Assembly (NCBI GenBank): GCA_017430675.1
Contig: JAFRMM010000047.1
Coordinates: forward strand, 10,682 to 74,681
DNA length: 64,000 nt
Direction of reading: 5' to 3'
DNA from: Prevotella sp.
Lineage (GTDB): Bacteria; Bacteroidota; Bacteroidia; Bacteroidales; Bacteroidaceae
Notes under the pieces: generated by a model
Told to the model about the DNA's origin: nothing
What the model saw: only the letters and a program-made list of their open reading frames with translations
Databases searched by the model: none
In this document: in pieces, positions 26,601-34,578 of the stretch
How the letters are laid out: each line of letters starts with the position of its first letter
Position numbering within the stretch: position 1 is the stretch's first letter
Translations under genes and position numbers: made by a program

Positions 26601-26742
26601 AGGACGTGTCTATGGTACCGTCTCTAACGTGTTCACCATCTCAAAGTACGACGGACTGGATCCTGAGATCAACAATGGTTACGACAACCAGATGTATCCG
26701 CGTCCTATCAACTTCATCTTTGGTGTAAACTTCAACCTCTAA
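23674..26742 (+). CDS. SusC/RagA family TonB-dependent transporter, 1022 aa (starch-type locus)
   Basis: The outer-membrane importer of the second locus. After a signal peptide ending around residue 28 (SVSAFAQ) there is a carboxypeptidase-regulatory-like domain (about 31-105, DAAGDDIIGATVRVEG, TDFDGNFVL). The SusC signature VVVIGYGAVKKSDLTGSVT follows at about 108-126, then the plug (IYGSRGSNGVIIITTKKG) and the barrel to the C-terminus (IFGVNFNL). Two adjacent ATGs (23674 and 23677) are possible starts. It is the first gene of a susC-susD-susE-susF order like the Bacteroides starch utilisation system. The amylase carrying the same operator is the main reason to assign starch or maltooligosaccharides as substrate. 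Confidence 0.95.
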   Translation: MMKQVNIQFPLRMLGLIFGLFLSVSAFAQMEVKGHVKDAAGDDIIGATVRVEGTQTATVTDFDGNFVLKANEGADITVTYIGYQPVTVKAAPTVEVTLQDDQTVLQDVVVIGYGAVKKSDLTGSVTALKPDSKNKGLVVNPQDMLAGKVAGVNITSNDGTPGGGAQIRIRGGSSLNASNDPLIVIDGVAMDNNGVKGLANPLSMINPQDIESFNVLKDASATAIYGSRGSNGVIIITTKKGRKGSAPQVSYAGSLTVSQKKKTLDVMDGNQFRSLIEQIAGKDSEAYSVLGTANTDWQKEIYRTAISHDHNLTVAGAAGFLPYRVSVGYTDQQGILKTSDFKRVTAAVNLSPSLLDDHLNLNLNAKGMYSRSQYADGGAVGAATSMDPTQDPYEYTSEYHNAMAGLSTANFGGYFEWPTGAAYGDPAWPYTVERNATKNPIAMLNEKDDVAHSRAFIGSADIDYKIHGFEDLRLHLTLGLDISKGKQWTTYSSASPANPYYGNKGWEEITKRNLQLSAYAQYYKDFGKIHHFDIMGGYEWQRFWRSKKNNYWGAVPATNPTNPGAYYNWGLYNFKTENYLVSFFGRMNYTLLDRYMLTATVRDDGSSRFQDHWALFPSVALAWKINEEAFLKNVNELSDLKLRLGYGKTGQQELPSDEKLSTDYLWIPNYSISTGTNGYYPVTGDGTLYRPNNYQPDLKWETTTTYNVGLDFGLFNQRFTASVDVYLRKTTDLLNYAPTVAMSAFRNQAWQNIGSMENKGVEVTLGFKPIQTDNFYWTVDYNFTYNHNEITDLSGVSTDGSPVPNTGITIGTDKYLQYNQVGYPMNSFYVYQQAYDKNGNAIENAVVDRNGDGQITPDDRYFYKKPAPDVTMGLSSRMEWKNWDFGFSLRASFNNYVFDNITAGMTNMNPNEVYNSFHVLNNRPVNAMSEGRYTYAVTAQIVDRYVHNASFLKCDNITLGYSFADLFKCGNWHGLAGRVYGTVSNVFTISKYDGLDPEINNGYDNQMYPRPINFIFGVNFNL

Positions 26743-26791
26743 GGTCATTGAAAATTGAAAATTGATAATTGATAATTAAGAATATACAGTC
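26743..26791 (+). repeat. TTGATAATTGATAATT-type spacer
   Basis: The susC-susD spacer contains tandem TTGAAAATTGAAAATTGATAATTGATAATT units. A similar repeat fills the susD-susE spacer. No promoter or terminator is evident. Confidence 0.65.
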
Positions 26792-28402
26792 ATGAAAAGA
26801 TTCATTCAGAATATAATTCCCGCCGCAGCACTGACGCTGCTGTTCGGAATGACTTCCTGCACCAAGGACTTGGACGTGACGCCTATCGACCCCAACCTCT
26901 CGTTGGAAGTGGATTACGACGGTCTGTTCAACAAGTGCTATGCCAATCTTGGACTCCAGGGTAATGGCGGTGCCAACGGCGACTGCGACATCGACGGACT
27001 TGACGGCGGTACCACCGGCTTCATCCGCCAGATGTGGAACTCCAACGAACTGACCACCGACGAAGCCATCTGCTCATGGGGTGACGACGGTATCCAGCAG
27101 TTCGACTACAACACCTACGATGCTTCCCACCCGATGCTGAACGGTTACTTCAACCGTCTCACCACCGGTATCAGTTACTGTAACCAGTACCTTCAGGTGG
27201 CAGAGGGACAGGATGCCCAGAAACTGGCAGAGATCCGTTTCATCCGTGCCCTGCACTACTATCTGATGATGGATGCCTTCGGAGGCGTACCTTTCTCTGA
27301 GACTCTGGGCACACCGACCTATAAGACACGTCCCGAGATCTACGCATGGCTCGAGAGCGAGTTGCTGGCCATTGAGCCGTCACTGGCTGCCGCCCGTGCC
27401 AAGGACTCCAGCGACTTCATGTATGGCCGTGCCGACAAGGCTGCTGCCTGGATGCTGCTCATGCGCCTCTACTTCAATGCCGAGGTCTATACGGGTACCG
27501 CCCAGTGGGGCAAGGCTGCCGAGTATGCCAAGAAGGTCATCGACTCTTCCTATCAGTTGAACACCACGGGTGCCAACGGCTGGAGCGCCTACCAGATGCT
27601 GTTCATGGGTGACAACGGCGAGAGTTCCGCTTCCAACGAGTGCATCTTCCCCGTGCTCTGCGACGGTAAGAAGACCACCTCTTGGGGTGTCAGCCTCTTC
27701 CTGATGGCTTCGACCTACGACACCGACATGGACGCCACGGCTTCCGACCCCGGTGGTAACAACGGTACCAGCGAGAAGTGGGCAGGTAACCGCGCCCGCT
27801 ACGACCTCGTCCATAAGTTCTTCCCCAACGACAACGCGCCCACCGACGTACAGGGCTACGACATGAAGACCGCTGCCAAGGACGACCGCGCCCTCTTCTT
27901 CAGCAAGGGTCACACCTTGAAGAACGAACTCGGCTACTTCGGCGACTTCAAGGACGGCTACGGCGTGGCAAAGTTCATCAACTACAAATCCACGGGTCCC
28001 GTCGTGAAGGGTAGCGATGCACAGTTCCCCGACACCGACTTCTTCCTCTTCCGTCTGGCCGAGGCCTACCTGACCTATGCCGAGGCAACAGCCCGTCAGA
28101 ACGGCGACCAGACCACGGCTGAGGGCACCGACCTGATCAATGCCCTGCGCACCCGTGCCAACACCGAGACGAAGACCGTCTATACGGTTGACCAGATCCT
28201 CGACGAGTGGAGCCGCGAGTTCTACTTCGAGGGCCGTCGCCGCGTCGATCTGATCCGCCATGGCAAGTTCGGTGGCAGCAACTACAAGTGGATGTGGAAA
28301 GGCGGTGCCAAGGAAGGCCGCAGTTTCAGTGCCAACCTGAACGTCTTCGCCATCCCCGCAGACCAGGTGAAGGGCGAGATTCAGCAGAACCCCGGATACT
28401 AA
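26792..28402 (+). CDS. SusD/RagB family starch-binding-type lipoprotein, 536 aa
   Basis: The partner lipoprotein of the preceding SusC. The lipobox is FGMTSC (Cys at about residue 24). The SusD-like N-terminus contains YDGLFNKCYANLGLQG and a segment with MWNSNELTTDEAICSWGDDG. RFIRALHYYLMMDAFGGVPF is the family's central helical motif at about residues 150-170, and YFEGRRRVDLIRHGKF with IPADQVKGEIQQNPGY closes the protein. This last part is very like starch-locus SusD proteins. The gene is 49 bases after susC and followed by susE-like and susF-like genes. Confidence 0.94.
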   Translation: MKRFIQNIIPAAALTLLFGMTSCTKDLDVTPIDPNLSLEVDYDGLFNKCYANLGLQGNGGANGDCDIDGLDGGTTGFIRQMWNSNELTTDEAICSWGDDGIQQFDYNTYDASHPMLNGYFNRLTTGISYCNQYLQVAEGQDAQKLAEIRFIRALHYYLMMDAFGGVPFSETLGTPTYKTRPEIYAWLESELLAIEPSLAAARAKDSSDFMYGRADKAAAWMLLMRLYFNAEVYTGTAQWGKAAEYAKKVIDSSYQLNTTGANGWSAYQMLFMGDNGESSASNECIFPVLCDGKKTTSWGVSLFLMASTYDTDMDATASDPGGNNGTSEKWAGNRARYDLVHKFFPNDNAPTDVQGYDMKTAAKDDRALFFSKGHTLKNELGYFGDFKDGYGVAKFINYKSTGPVVKGSDAQFPDTDFFLFRLAEAYLTYAEATARQNGDQTTAEGTDLINALRTRANTETKTVYTVDQILDEWSREFYFEGRRRVDLIRHGKFGGSNYKWMWKGGAKEGRSFSANLNVFAIPADQVKGEIQQNPGY

Positions 28403-28439
28403 GTAAATTGAAAATTGATAATTGATAATTGATAATGAT
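28403..28439 (+). repeat. TTGATAATTGATAAT-type spacer
   Basis: Tandem copies of ATTGATAATTG fill the gap between susD and the susE-like gene, repeating the spacer after susC. The ATG of the next gene directly follows. Confidence 0.65.
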
Positions 28440-29342
28440 ATGAAAAAGATATTTTCATTCGCACTGATGTTGATGGGCTTCGCCACGGCACTGACCTCCT
28501 GTTCAGACGACCGTGACTCCAACCCCACCATCGGGCAGCCGACACAGTTTGTCGTCAATGCCTCACCTGTGGCCTCTCAGTATATCCAACTGTCGGCCGA
28601 CAACAAGGTGAACCTCACGTGGTCGCAGCCCAACTACGGCTACAATGCCCTGGCTACCTACCAGATCCAGGTGGGTGTCAGCAACGGCGGTAATATCGTC
28701 TGGAATGAGAAGGACGGTGCCGACAAGTTCCTGGAGACCACCTACACACAGTGTAACGCCGACATCAGCGGTGAGGAGATTGCAGAGGCCATCTGCGAGA
28801 TCGACGGTGTGCAGGACGAGGAACACTATGTAGATCTGGGTTTCCGTGAGATTGCCTTCCGCGTGAAGTCAAGCATCCAGGATTCCAAGGGCAACGACGT
28901 GTCAGGGTCTGTGATCCTGTCCAATGCCGTCACCTTTGAGCACATGGCCGCCTACTGCGCCATCAAGAGCCTGGGCTCCGTCTGGATCATCGGTAACTGC
29001 GGCGGCTGGACAGAGCCGAAGGCAGCCAATGCCGAGGCCCTCGCCGACTGGCGTATCTACGAGACAGAGATCGGCAGTAAGATCTTCCAAGGCACCGTTG
29101 AGATGCCTGAGGGCGACCTGACCTTCCGTATCTACACGGCCCTCACTGGCTGGGACGGCGGTGCTTCGCTCGGCCATCAGGAAGCCGACGAATCCACAGA
29201 GGTAGAGTTCTCTGGTGGCGTATATACTGATCAGTATGTCTATCCCGGTAAGGGCTCCTGGACATTCCTGGGATTCCCCGGCGGTCAACTCGAGATCACC
29301 ATCGACATGATTCAGGGAACAGTTAAGTTTGAACAAAAGTAA
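28440..29342 (+). CDS. SusE-like surface glycan-binding lipoprotein, 300 aa
   Basis: The frame is open from 28422, but I place the start at 28440 because this gives the normal N-terminus MKKIFSFALMLMGFATALTSC with a lipobox at residue 21. An N-terminal SusE-type Ig-like domain (about residues 30-165) contains the family run VNLTWSQPNYGYNALATYQI. The C-terminal half (about 175-300) is one carbohydrate-binding-like module beginning SVWIIGNCGGW and ending GQLEITIDMIQGTVKFEQK. SusE of Bacteroides has more modules, so this is a shorter form. It probably binds starch at the cell surface. The susF-like gene begins 12 bases later. Confidence 0.85.
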   Translation: MKKIFSFALMLMGFATALTSCSDDRDSNPTIGQPTQFVVNASPVASQYIQLSADNKVNLTWSQPNYGYNALATYQIQVGVSNGGNIVWNEKDGADKFLETTYTQCNADISGEEIAEAICEIDGVQDEEHYVDLGFREIAFRVKSSIQDSKGNDVSGSVILSNAVTFEHMAAYCAIKSLGSVWIIGNCGGWTEPKAANAEALADWRIYETEIGSKIFQGTVEMPEGDLTFRIYTALTGWDGGASLGHQEADESTEVEFSGGVYTDQYVYPGKGSWTFLGFPGGQLEITIDMIQGTVKFEQK

Positions 29343-29354
29343 ACGCATACGATT

Positions 29355-31196
29355 ATGAAAAAACTGAATATCTTTATGTCGGCTCTCCTGGGCATTGCCT
29401 TCACAGCATGTACGGAGAACTATGACCCCGAGGTAGGTCCTCAGACCTATCTCCCTGAGAGCCCGCTTGCCGCCAGCGACGTCACCATGACCTCCGAGGC
29501 CAGCGCCATCAACATTGAGAGTCTCATAGATGCCGGTTCCTCCATCACCATCGGTACCGCATCTGTACGCGAGGGGGCCATGCCCGCCAATACCGTTCTC
29601 AAGGCAGAGGTGGAATTCTCCAACGATGCTGACTACAGCAATTCCATCATCCTGCCCGCCAGCATTGACGAGAACAATGTCGTGACCGTCTCTCCCGATG
29701 ACCTGCAGGATGCATACTTCAATAACATCACCCGCAACCCGAAGAGCGTCAATCTCTACATGCGCACCACGCTCATGACCGTGACTAACGGCGCTTCGGA
29801 GGCCATCATCGGCAAGCCCGGCGAGAACTACTATGCCGTGCAGAACGTACAGTTCACCCCGCTCTTCAAGGTGCAGATCTCTCCCGCCTACTACGTCATC
29901 GGCGCAGCAGCCGGCTGGGGCAGCAGCGAAGCCCGCACCCAGAAGTTCGAGCACAGCGACGCTGATGTCTATGACGATCCCGTCTTCACCATCATCGTGG
30001 ATGCCGGTAGCGACGACTGCTGGTTCGCCATTGCCGACGACACGTCCCTCGACGCCATCGACAACGGCGACTGGAACCAACTCTTCGGCACCAAGGGTGA
30101 GAGCGAGGACCTCACGGGTAACATGGACCGCCGCACGGCTCTGGGCGGTGACCACTCCTTCCACGTGCAGAACGCCAAAAAGATCCGTATCACCCTCGAC
30201 ATGATGGAGTACAGTTACAAGATCGAGCCGGTGAACATCGCCGAGAACTACTACCTCATCGGAGGTCCCGGCGAGTGGAGCGCAGAGTCTGCCAGAACCA
30301 TGTCGTTCACCCACAGCAACAAGGATGTCTTCGAGGATCCCGTCTTCACATACGTCTTTGAGGGCAACGGCGGCAGTGGCGACATCTGGTTTGCCTTCGG
30401 CGATGGCGACGCCATCGATGCCGTAGAGGCAGGCGACTGGTCCAGACTCTTCGGCACGACCGGTGAGAGCACCGACCTGAGCGGCTCCTTCGACAACCGC
30501 TACAACCTCGACGGCGACCACTCGTTCTGCGTCGATGGCAAGGCCAAGTTCTACCGCTTCCAGGTCAATCTGGCAGAGAAGAGTTACACCATCACACCGC
30601 TCGACTTCGACCCGTATATCTACTTCATCGGTGCCACCGACGGCTGGGCTAATGCCGAGCAGAAACTCGCACTCACCGACGAGAGCGGCATCTACACAGG
30701 CTATATCTACTGTGCCGATCCGAACGGATGGGGCAACGAGTTCAAGTTCCAGAAGGTTCCCGGCGACTGGGGCACCGAGGTGAATACCGGCCACATGACC
30801 AGTGGCATCACCGGTGACGCAGAGGACGGCGGCGGCAACTTCCGTGTGACTGGCGGCGAGGGCGTCTATTTCTTCACCCTCGACCTGGCCAACGGCTCGT
30901 TCAACGCCATGAGGGTACAGAACATGAACCTCGTGGGCGACTTCAACGGCTGGAACGCCGGCGACGATGCCCAGCAGATGACATGGGATGCAGAGAACTA
31001 CTGCTTCGTCATCACGGGTGCCGGTGTCAATGAGAACGGCTGGAAGTTCACCACGAACAACTCATGGGACGTGAACCTCGGCGGTACCATCGACAACCTC
31101 TGGGCCAACGGCGACAACCTCACCGTCGTGGGTACGACCATCAAACTCTATCCCACACGTAAGGGTGCCGACAACATCTACTGCACAGTGGAGTAA
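29355..31196 (+). CDS. SusF-like surface glycan-binding lipoprotein with four tandem modules, 613 aa
   Basis: A lipoprotein (lipobox IAFTAC, Cys at about residue 19) with a SusE/SusF-type N-terminal Ig-like domain (about 30-165). Four beta-rich modules follow, beginning YYVIGAAAGW (about 177), YYLIGGPGEW (about 298), IYFIGATDGW (about 420) and MNLVGDFNGW (about 523). The first two are close copies of one another (DVYDDPVFT / DVFEDPVFT, GDWNQLFGTKGES / GDWSRLFGTTGES). Each module has aromatic residues at its start, as in starch-binding modules of SusE and SusF. It is the last gene of the starch-type operon and is followed by a strong terminator. Confidence 0.87.
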   Translation: MKKLNIFMSALLGIAFTACTENYDPEVGPQTYLPESPLAASDVTMTSEASAINIESLIDAGSSITIGTASVREGAMPANTVLKAEVEFSNDADYSNSIILPASIDENNVVTVSPDDLQDAYFNNITRNPKSVNLYMRTTLMTVTNGASEAIIGKPGENYYAVQNVQFTPLFKVQISPAYYVIGAAAGWGSSEARTQKFEHSDADVYDDPVFTIIVDAGSDDCWFAIADDTSLDAIDNGDWNQLFGTKGESEDLTGNMDRRTALGGDHSFHVQNAKKIRITLDMMEYSYKIEPVNIAENYYLIGGPGEWSAESARTMSFTHSNKDVFEDPVFTYVFEGNGGSGDIWFAFGDGDAIDAVEAGDWSRLFGTTGESTDLSGSFDNRYNLDGDHSFCVDGKAKFYRFQVNLAEKSYTITPLDFDPYIYFIGATDGWANAEQKLALTDESGIYTGYIYCADPNGWGNEFKFQKVPGDWGTEVNTGHMTSGITGDAEDGGGNFRVTGGEGVYFFTLDLANGSFNAMRVQNMNLVGDFNGWNAGDDAQQMTWDAENYCFVITGAGVNENGWKFTTNNSWDVNLGGTIDNLWANGDNLTVVGTTIKLYPTRKGADNIYCTVE

Positions 31197-31214
31197 GAAG
31201 AACATCCCACATAG

Positions 31215-31249
31215 AAAAAACCGCTTGGAGGTGATCCAAGCGGTTTTTT
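31215..31249 (+). terminator. Intrinsic terminator of the starch-type operon
   Basis: Perfect 15-bp stem: 31215-31229 (AAAAAACCGCTTGGA) with 31235-31249, loop GGTGA. The T-run of the downstream arm forms the terminator tail. Confidence 0.92.
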
Positions 31250-31260
31250 GTTGGAAAAGA

Positions 31261-31292
31261 TTTGTGAGATACAAAAAATATGCGTACTTTTG
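31261..31292 (+). promoter_or_regulatory. Consensus promoter of the phosphatase pair
   Basis: TTTG (31261-31264), 20-bp spacer, TACTTTTG (31285-31292). This is a textbook Bacteroidetes promoter, 12 bases behind the terminator. The start codon at 31315 follows after about 22 bases. Confidence 0.85.
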
Positions 31293-31314
31293 CACGAAAC
31301 TAAATACAAGCAAC

Positions 31315-32889
31315 ATGAGAAAGAACACTATCGGACTGTTTGTCATAGCACTGGGACTGCTCGGCAGTTCCTGCTCCCACAAGATTAGTTCCAGCCTCAT
31401 TGCCAAAGACAGGCAGAAGAGCATCGTCATCCTCTACGAGAACGACGTGCACTGCGGCATCGACGGCTATGCGAAACTCGCAGGACTGCGCGATGCCATC
31501 GTCAAGACCGATACTGCCTACGCTGCCGCCGTCTGCGTCGGCGACTTCCTGCAGGGCAACACCACGGGTGCCATCTCCAAGGGACAGTATATCATCGACA
31601 TCATGAAGGGCATCGGCTACGACGCCCTGACCCTGGGCAACCATGAGTTCGACTACGGCGTACCCCGTTTGGTGGAACTGCTGGCACAGGTGAACGCCCC
31701 CGTGGTCTGCGCCAACTTCTTTGAGCCCGGCTCACCCGCGTCCCTCTACCCTGCCTACGTCATCAGGCAGTACGGGCAGAAGCGCATCGCCTACATCGGC
31801 GTGGTGACCCCCGAGACGATGGTACTCGAAGGCTACTCTTTCTACGACACCAACGGCATCAAACTCTACGACCTGCGCCCCGACACCTTCTATACCCTCT
31901 TGCAACAGGCCGTTGACAAGGCCCGCGGCGAAGGTGCCGACTACGTGGTGCTGCTCTCCCATGTCGGTGAGACCACCCAGTCGCTGGGCTTCAACTCCCA
32001 CCTGATGGTATCGAAGACCAAGGGCATCGACATCGTGCTCGACGGTCATACCCACTCCATCATCCCCGGTGACATCGTGCAGGACCTGGAGGGCCGCAGC
32101 ATCACCGTGACACAGACAGGCACCCAGTTCAACAACATCGGCAAACTGGTCATCTCCCCCGACGGCCGCATGACCACCACCCTCATCCCCGCCAAGGACA
32201 TCACCGAGGAGAACCCGCGCATCAAGGCCGTCACCGACAGCATCCGCCAACTGGTGCAGAGCGCCACCGCACGCATCGTAGGCCATTGCGACTACACCCT
32301 CGTGGTCTCCGACGACCAGGATCAGTTTGTCGTGCGCGGCGAGGAGACCAATGCCGGCGACCTCGTGGCCGATGCCTACCGTCATGTCATGAAGAGCGAC
32401 ATCGCCTTTGAGAACGGCGGCGGCATCCGCAACGACATCCCCGCGGGCACCATCACCTACGGCAGCGTCATCGGCATGCTGCCCTACGACAACCTGCTCC
32501 GCCGCATCGGTGCCACGGGCGAGCAGATCCAGAAGATGCTCGCACGCTGCACGGCCCTCGTGCCACAACTCGACGGCAACTTCCCCCAGGTGTCCGGTCT
32601 CCGCTTCACCATCCACAGCAAGAGCCATACCGTGAGTGACATCGAGGTGCTGCAGGACGATGGCACCTATGCGCCCATCGACCTGAAGAAGACCTACTCC
32701 GTGGCCCTGACGGACTACAACCACACTGGCGGCGGCTTCTTCGACAGTCTCAAGACCTGTCCCGTGCTCTTCGAGAGCACCACGCGCTACTATGAGGCCC
32801 TCGCCGACTTTATCAGCAACGTCCTCGGCGGCAACACAGGCACGACGTACGCCCAGCCCCAGGGACGCATCACCATCATCAACGACTAA
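31315..32889 (+). CDS. 5'-nucleotidase / metallophosphatase lipoprotein, 524 aa
   Basis: A periplasmic or surface nucleotide-hydrolysing enzyme of the UshA-like family. The frame is open from 31165, but the start at 31315 is behind the promoter and gives a lipoprotein signal (MRKNTIGLFVIALGLLGSSC, Cys20). The metallophosphatase domain shows ENDVHC, GDFLQGN, GNHEFD, LSHVGE and GHTHS, the expected metal-binding motifs. The C-terminal 5'-nucleotidase domain (about residues 335-500) contains ETNAGDLVADAYR and FENGGGIRNDIPAG. In many Bacteroides the two domains are separate genes; here they are in one chain. The acid phosphatase gene starts 6 bases later, which suggests a phosphate- or nucleotide-scavenging pair. 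Confidence 0.92.
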   Translation: MRKNTIGLFVIALGLLGSSCSHKISSSLIAKDRQKSIVILYENDVHCGIDGYAKLAGLRDAIVKTDTAYAAAVCVGDFLQGNTTGAISKGQYIIDIMKGIGYDALTLGNHEFDYGVPRLVELLAQVNAPVVCANFFEPGSPASLYPAYVIRQYGQKRIAYIGVVTPETMVLEGYSFYDTNGIKLYDLRPDTFYTLLQQAVDKARGEGADYVVLLSHVGETTQSLGFNSHLMVSKTKGIDIVLDGHTHSIIPGDIVQDLEGRSITVTQTGTQFNNIGKLVISPDGRMTTTLIPAKDITEENPRIKAVTDSIRQLVQSATARIVGHCDYTLVVSDDQDQFVVRGEETNAGDLVADAYRHVMKSDIAFENGGGIRNDIPAGTITYGSVIGMLPYDNLLRRIGATGEQIQKMLARCTALVPQLDGNFPQVSGLRFTIHSKSHTVSDIEVLQDDGTYAPIDLKKTYSVALTDYNHTGGGFFDSLKTCPVLFESTTRYYEALADFISNVLGGNTGTTYAQPQGRITIIND

Positions 32890-32895
32890 ACCCCT

Positions 32896-34407
32896 ATGCG
32901 CATCATCCGCCTATTCGTCGTCTGCCTCCTCATGGTCTTCGCCGCATGCAGCGAAGACCCTCAGACCACGACGCGCCCCGAGGAGCCCCCCAGTGAGAAG
33001 CCCAGCGACAAGCCCTCTGACAAGCCCGGCGACACCACGGACGACCCCGCCGAAGAGCCTACCGAAGAACCAGACCTTCTCGCCGAGGAATATGATGACG
33101 GCAACGACACCATCTATGTCACCAGCCTACGGATGCCCGATGCCACCCGTTTCCTGCCCGCACCCCTCACGCAGACCGATGCCGACTATATCGACGATGA
33201 GGTGCAGTGGCAGTGGGGCAAGGAGCAGCGCGAGAGTTTCCGCGGCCTGATGGCCTCCCTCCGCATGGGCAGGAGCATCGACGCCTTCGCCGATGCCCTG
33301 GCCTGGGAACTCAGCCTCCCCGCCATCAATGCCGCCACCACGCCCGCCATCCGCCGGCTGCTGGAGAAAGCCTTCCGCACGGGCCGTGAGGCCACCACTG
33401 CCTACAGGGCCGCCTATATCCGCCCGCGCCCCTTCGCCGACCACGGCGAGCAACCCTGGTATGCCCCTGATGCCAATGCCGGTGCCAACAGCAGTCCCTC
33501 CGCCACCACGGCCGCCGGCTGGGCGGCAGCCCTCGTCTTCGCGGAGATGTGGCCGCCCTTGCAGGACGACATCCTGCGCCTCGGTTTCCTGTTCGGCGAA
33601 GACCTTGTCGTCAGCGGCTCCAACTACCAGAGCGATGTCAATGCGGGTTATCTCTGCGGCTCCGCCGCCATTGCCCAGGCCCACAATAGCAGGGCCTTGT
33701 GGCAGGACATCCTCGCCGCCCGCGAGGAGTACAAGCGGTTGCATAACCTCACCGACGATCCCCTCTCTGGCATCGGCGACCCCGTGGGTGCCTTTATCCT
33801 CAACGAGCCCGTCACCACCGACAGTCCCCGACACGCGGCCGACCTCCAGCGCTACGAGTATGCCAAGACCCTCCGCACCGATGCCAGCCGCCACCAACAG
33901 GCCGTCTATGATGCCGATGCCGACTACAGCCACCTTCTGCAGACCTACGGCGAGGCCCTCGGCATCACGCTCTCGGAGTCAGGCACCCCCGCCATCTACA
34001 AGTTCATCGACATGATCTACAACCGCAGCGTAAACATCTGCAAGGTCATCAAGGGCACCTACTTCCGCAAGCGCCCCTACGTGGAACTCGGTGAGGATAC
34101 GATCGTTCCCGAGTTCGAGAACGACGAGCGCAACAGCAGCAGTTACCCCTCGGGCCACGCCAGTCTCTCCTGGGCACTGTCGCTCATGTTTTCCGAGATG
34201 GCACCCGACCGTCAGCACCAGTTGCTGAGCCGCGCCTACGACTTCGGCTACAACCGCGTCATCGCGGGCTACCACTGGCCCACCGATATCGATGCCGGGC
34301 GCCTGATGGCCTGTATCCTCGTGGCTAAACTCCACACCGAGGACGATTTCCATCTCCAGATGCTGCGCGCCCGCTACGAATACCTGAAGGCTACCGGGGG
34401 CTTGTAG
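32896..34407 (+). CDS. PAP2-type acid phosphatase lipoprotein with an inactive duplicate domain, 503 aa
   Basis: A vanadium-haloperoxidase/PAP2-type phosphatase. The lipobox is VFAAC (about residue 16), followed by a Pro/Glu/Lys/Asp-rich linker of about 50 residues. The C-terminal domain has the full catalytic set: KRPY (392-395), SYPSGHA (416-422, His421) and GYHWPTD (458-464, His460). The N-terminal domain has the same layout (RPRPF near 175, then NSSPSATTA around 198-206, then GSNYQSDVNAG from 241) but both catalytic histidines are replaced: the His421 position is Thr204 and the His460 position is Asn243. I read this as an internal duplication whose first copy is catalytically dead. It is 6 bases downstream of the 5'-nucleotidase gene and followed by a bidirectional terminator. 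Confidence 0.88.
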   Translation: MRIIRLFVVCLLMVFAACSEDPQTTTRPEEPPSEKPSDKPSDKPGDTTDDPAEEPTEEPDLLAEEYDDGNDTIYVTSLRMPDATRFLPAPLTQTDADYIDDEVQWQWGKEQRESFRGLMASLRMGRSIDAFADALAWELSLPAINAATTPAIRRLLEKAFRTGREATTAYRAAYIRPRPFADHGEQPWYAPDANAGANSSPSATTAAGWAAALVFAEMWPPLQDDILRLGFLFGEDLVVSGSNYQSDVNAGYLCGSAAIAQAHNSRALWQDILAAREEYKRLHNLTDDPLSGIGDPVGAFILNEPVTTDSPRHAADLQRYEYAKTLRTDASRHQQAVYDADADYSHLLQTYGEALGITLSESGTPAIYKFIDMIYNRSVNICKVIKGTYFRKRPYVELGEDTIVPEFENDERNSSSYPSGHASLSWALSLMFSEMAPDRQHQLLSRAYDFGYNRVIAGYHWPTDIDAGRLMACILVAKLHTEDDFHLQMLRARYEYLKATGGL

Positions 34408-34414
34408 AAACAAA

Positions 34415-34447
34415 AATCCCCGCCAGAATTTATCTCTGGCGGGGATT
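34415..34447. terminator. Bidirectional intrinsic terminator
   Basis: A 13-bp perfect stem (34415-34427 with 34435-34447, core TCCCCGCCAGA) with loop ATTTATC. T-runs lie on both sides: CCTTTTATTTTA on the plus strand and GGGGATTTTTGTTTC on the minus strand. It ends the phosphatase operon and the converging HU-smalltalk operon. Confidence 0.9.
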
Positions 34448-34470
34448 CCTTTTATTTTACCTTTATACCT

Positions 34471-34578
34471 TTAAAACGGTCCGTAGCCCATACAACTCGT
34501 GGTCGTGATGGCAGTCAGGAAGGCCGTGAGGGCGGCTACTACGACCTTCACCGCGATCTCGATAAACCGTTTCTTCAT
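34471..34578 (-). CDS. Smalltalk-type small hydrophobic protein, 35 aa
   Basis: A tiny gene. The protein starts MKKRFIEIAVKVVVAALTAF and ends LTAITTTSCMGYGPF: a basic N-terminus, one hydrophobic helix and a TTSCMG motif near the end. This pattern and the location directly after an HU-family gene match the small 'smalltalk' proteins annotated in many Bacteroidetes. The start overlaps the HU stop codon (TGATG), so translation is coupled. The Cys in a TTSC context could be a lipobox-like site. The function of this protein family is unknown to me. Confidence 0.85.
   Translation of the reverse strand: MKKRFIEIAVKVVVAALTAFLTAITTTSCMGYGPF

Noticed and set aside
28902..30794. 630-codon minus-strand open frame opposite the SusE/SusF-like genes
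   Set aside because: The plus strand encodes recognisable lipoproteins with signal peptides and repeated modules. The minus frame mirrors their codon bias and has no signal peptide or domain.
31165..31314. 50-codon N-terminal extension of the 5'-nucleotidase frame
   Set aside because: It runs through a strong terminator and the promoter; the lipoprotein signal starts at 31315.
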